Part shown: piece after piece, positions 32,513 to 32,674 of the stretch
Position numbering within the stretch: position 1 is the first letter of the stretch
Layout: the number at the start of each line of letters is the position of its first letter
From: Streptomyces triticirhizae
GTDB lineage: Bacteria; Actinomycetota; Actinomycetes; Streptomycetales; Streptomycetaceae
Direction: 5' to 3'
Assembly (NCBI RefSeq): GCF_003696235.1
Contig: NZ_RFFJ01000049.1
Coordinates: forward strand, 1 to 32,674
DNA length: 32,674 nt
The notes under the pieces: generated by a model
The model's database searches: none
Seen by the model: the letters and a program-made list of their open reading frames with translations, nothing else
What the model was told of the DNA's origin: nothing
Program-made: the position numbers and the translations under genes

Positions 32513-32674
32513 ATGACGGGGGTGGTGCTCGCGGCGCTGACGGTCGCGCTGGCGGTGTTCGTTGGCGCGCTGTGGTCGCGCGCCCGTGACCTGCGTCGGC
32601 TGCGCGCCGCCGAGGCCGACGCCCGGGCGGCCCGGGCCCACGCCCGGGACGTCGAGGCCCGCGCGGCGGCGGCC
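32513..32674 (+). CDS. N-terminus of a membrane-anchored coiled-coil protein (partial)
   Basis: Only 54 codons fit before the window ends. ATG 32513 has a strong GGAGG site 7 nt upstream. The start is one hydrophobic helix (VVLAALTVALAVFVGALW, about 4-21), followed by an Arg/Ala-rich heptad-like stretch (DLRRLRAAEADARAARA) that would form a cytoplasmic coiled coil. This layout occurs in sensor histidine kinases and DivIVA- or RmuC-like proteins; the visible part cannot decide. It is likely co-transcribed with the MBL gene. Confidence 0.75.
   Translation, partial: MTGVVLAALTVALAVFVGALWSRARDLRRLRAAEADARAARAHARDVEARAAAA

Noticed and set aside
1..32674. tRNA, rRNA, insertion sequence or phage attachment site
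   Set aside because: I found no cloverleaf, rRNA, transposase, integrase or terminal inverted repeats at a scale that would support such a call.

Overview
The window is high-GC, third-position-GC-biased actinobacterial DNA, most likely from a Streptomyces or close relative. Signs of this are an AfsA-type butyrolactone synthase, an XRE/MmyB-like regulator carrying two rare TTA (bldA) codons, an XlnC-like Tat-secreted GH11 xylanase, an AA10 LPMO preceded by a near-perfect CebR operator, a SigE-like ECF sigma factor, and many lipoprotein and secreted-protein genes. No rRNA, tRNA, CRISPR array or insertion sequence was seen.

Layout. (1) 3-1604: the 3' end of a large unrecognised gene, closed by a 13-bp hairpin shared with the convergent neighbour. 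(2) 1694-8594, minus strand: a run reading P450 > MFS exporter > aldo/keto reductase > SDR-like protein > MMPL exporter. It is divergent from the XRE/MmyB-like regulator (8791-9672). (3) 9997-11628: a Tat-exported AknOx/BBE-type flavin oxidase. It converges on a six-gene minus-strand operon (17680 to 11697): phosphotriesterase-family hydrolase > cupin > HAD hydrolase > FAD monooxygenase > AfsA-like synthase > NAD-dependent epimerase/reductase. Several of these genes overlap by 4-13 nt. A divergent SDR (18000-18863) flanks the operon. (4) 19149-20016: LPMO and its CebR box. (5) 20413-21420: glutathionyl-hydroquinone-reductase-type GST. (6) 21452-22961, minus strand: a PH-like membrane protein behind an apparently frameshifted WXG-type gene. 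(7) 23074-26258: a secreted two-repeat protein, an ECF sigma factor, and a membrane-anchored paralogue of the secreted protein in the anti-sigma position. (8) 26452-28208: lipoprotein and exported-protein pair. (9) 28354-30059: DinB-fold protein divergent from a WYL regulator. (10) 30284-32674: XlnC-like xylanase, an MBL hydrolase (probably leaderless) and the start of a membrane/coiled-coil protein.

How it may work together. The most interesting part is 1694-18863. It has the gene content of a small-molecule pathway but no PKS, NRPS or terpene synthase. The only scaffold-forming enzyme is the AfsA homologue, which in characterised systems joins a beta-ketoacyl thioester to dihydroxyacetone phosphate to make butenolide phosphates. 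Reductases (epimerase-type SDR, classical SDR, AKR), a HAD hydrolase, oxidases (FAD monooxygenase, P450, secreted bicovalent flavin oxidase) and two exporters could turn that scaffold into an oxidised butenolide/butyrolactone-type signal or metabolite. The PTE-family hydrolase sits at the head of the operon and could be a lactonase that turns the product over. Control would run through the TTA-containing XRE regulator. No ArpA-type TetR receptor lies in the window. The product and the single-pathway interpretation are inference. The enzyme families and gene order are read directly from the sequence.
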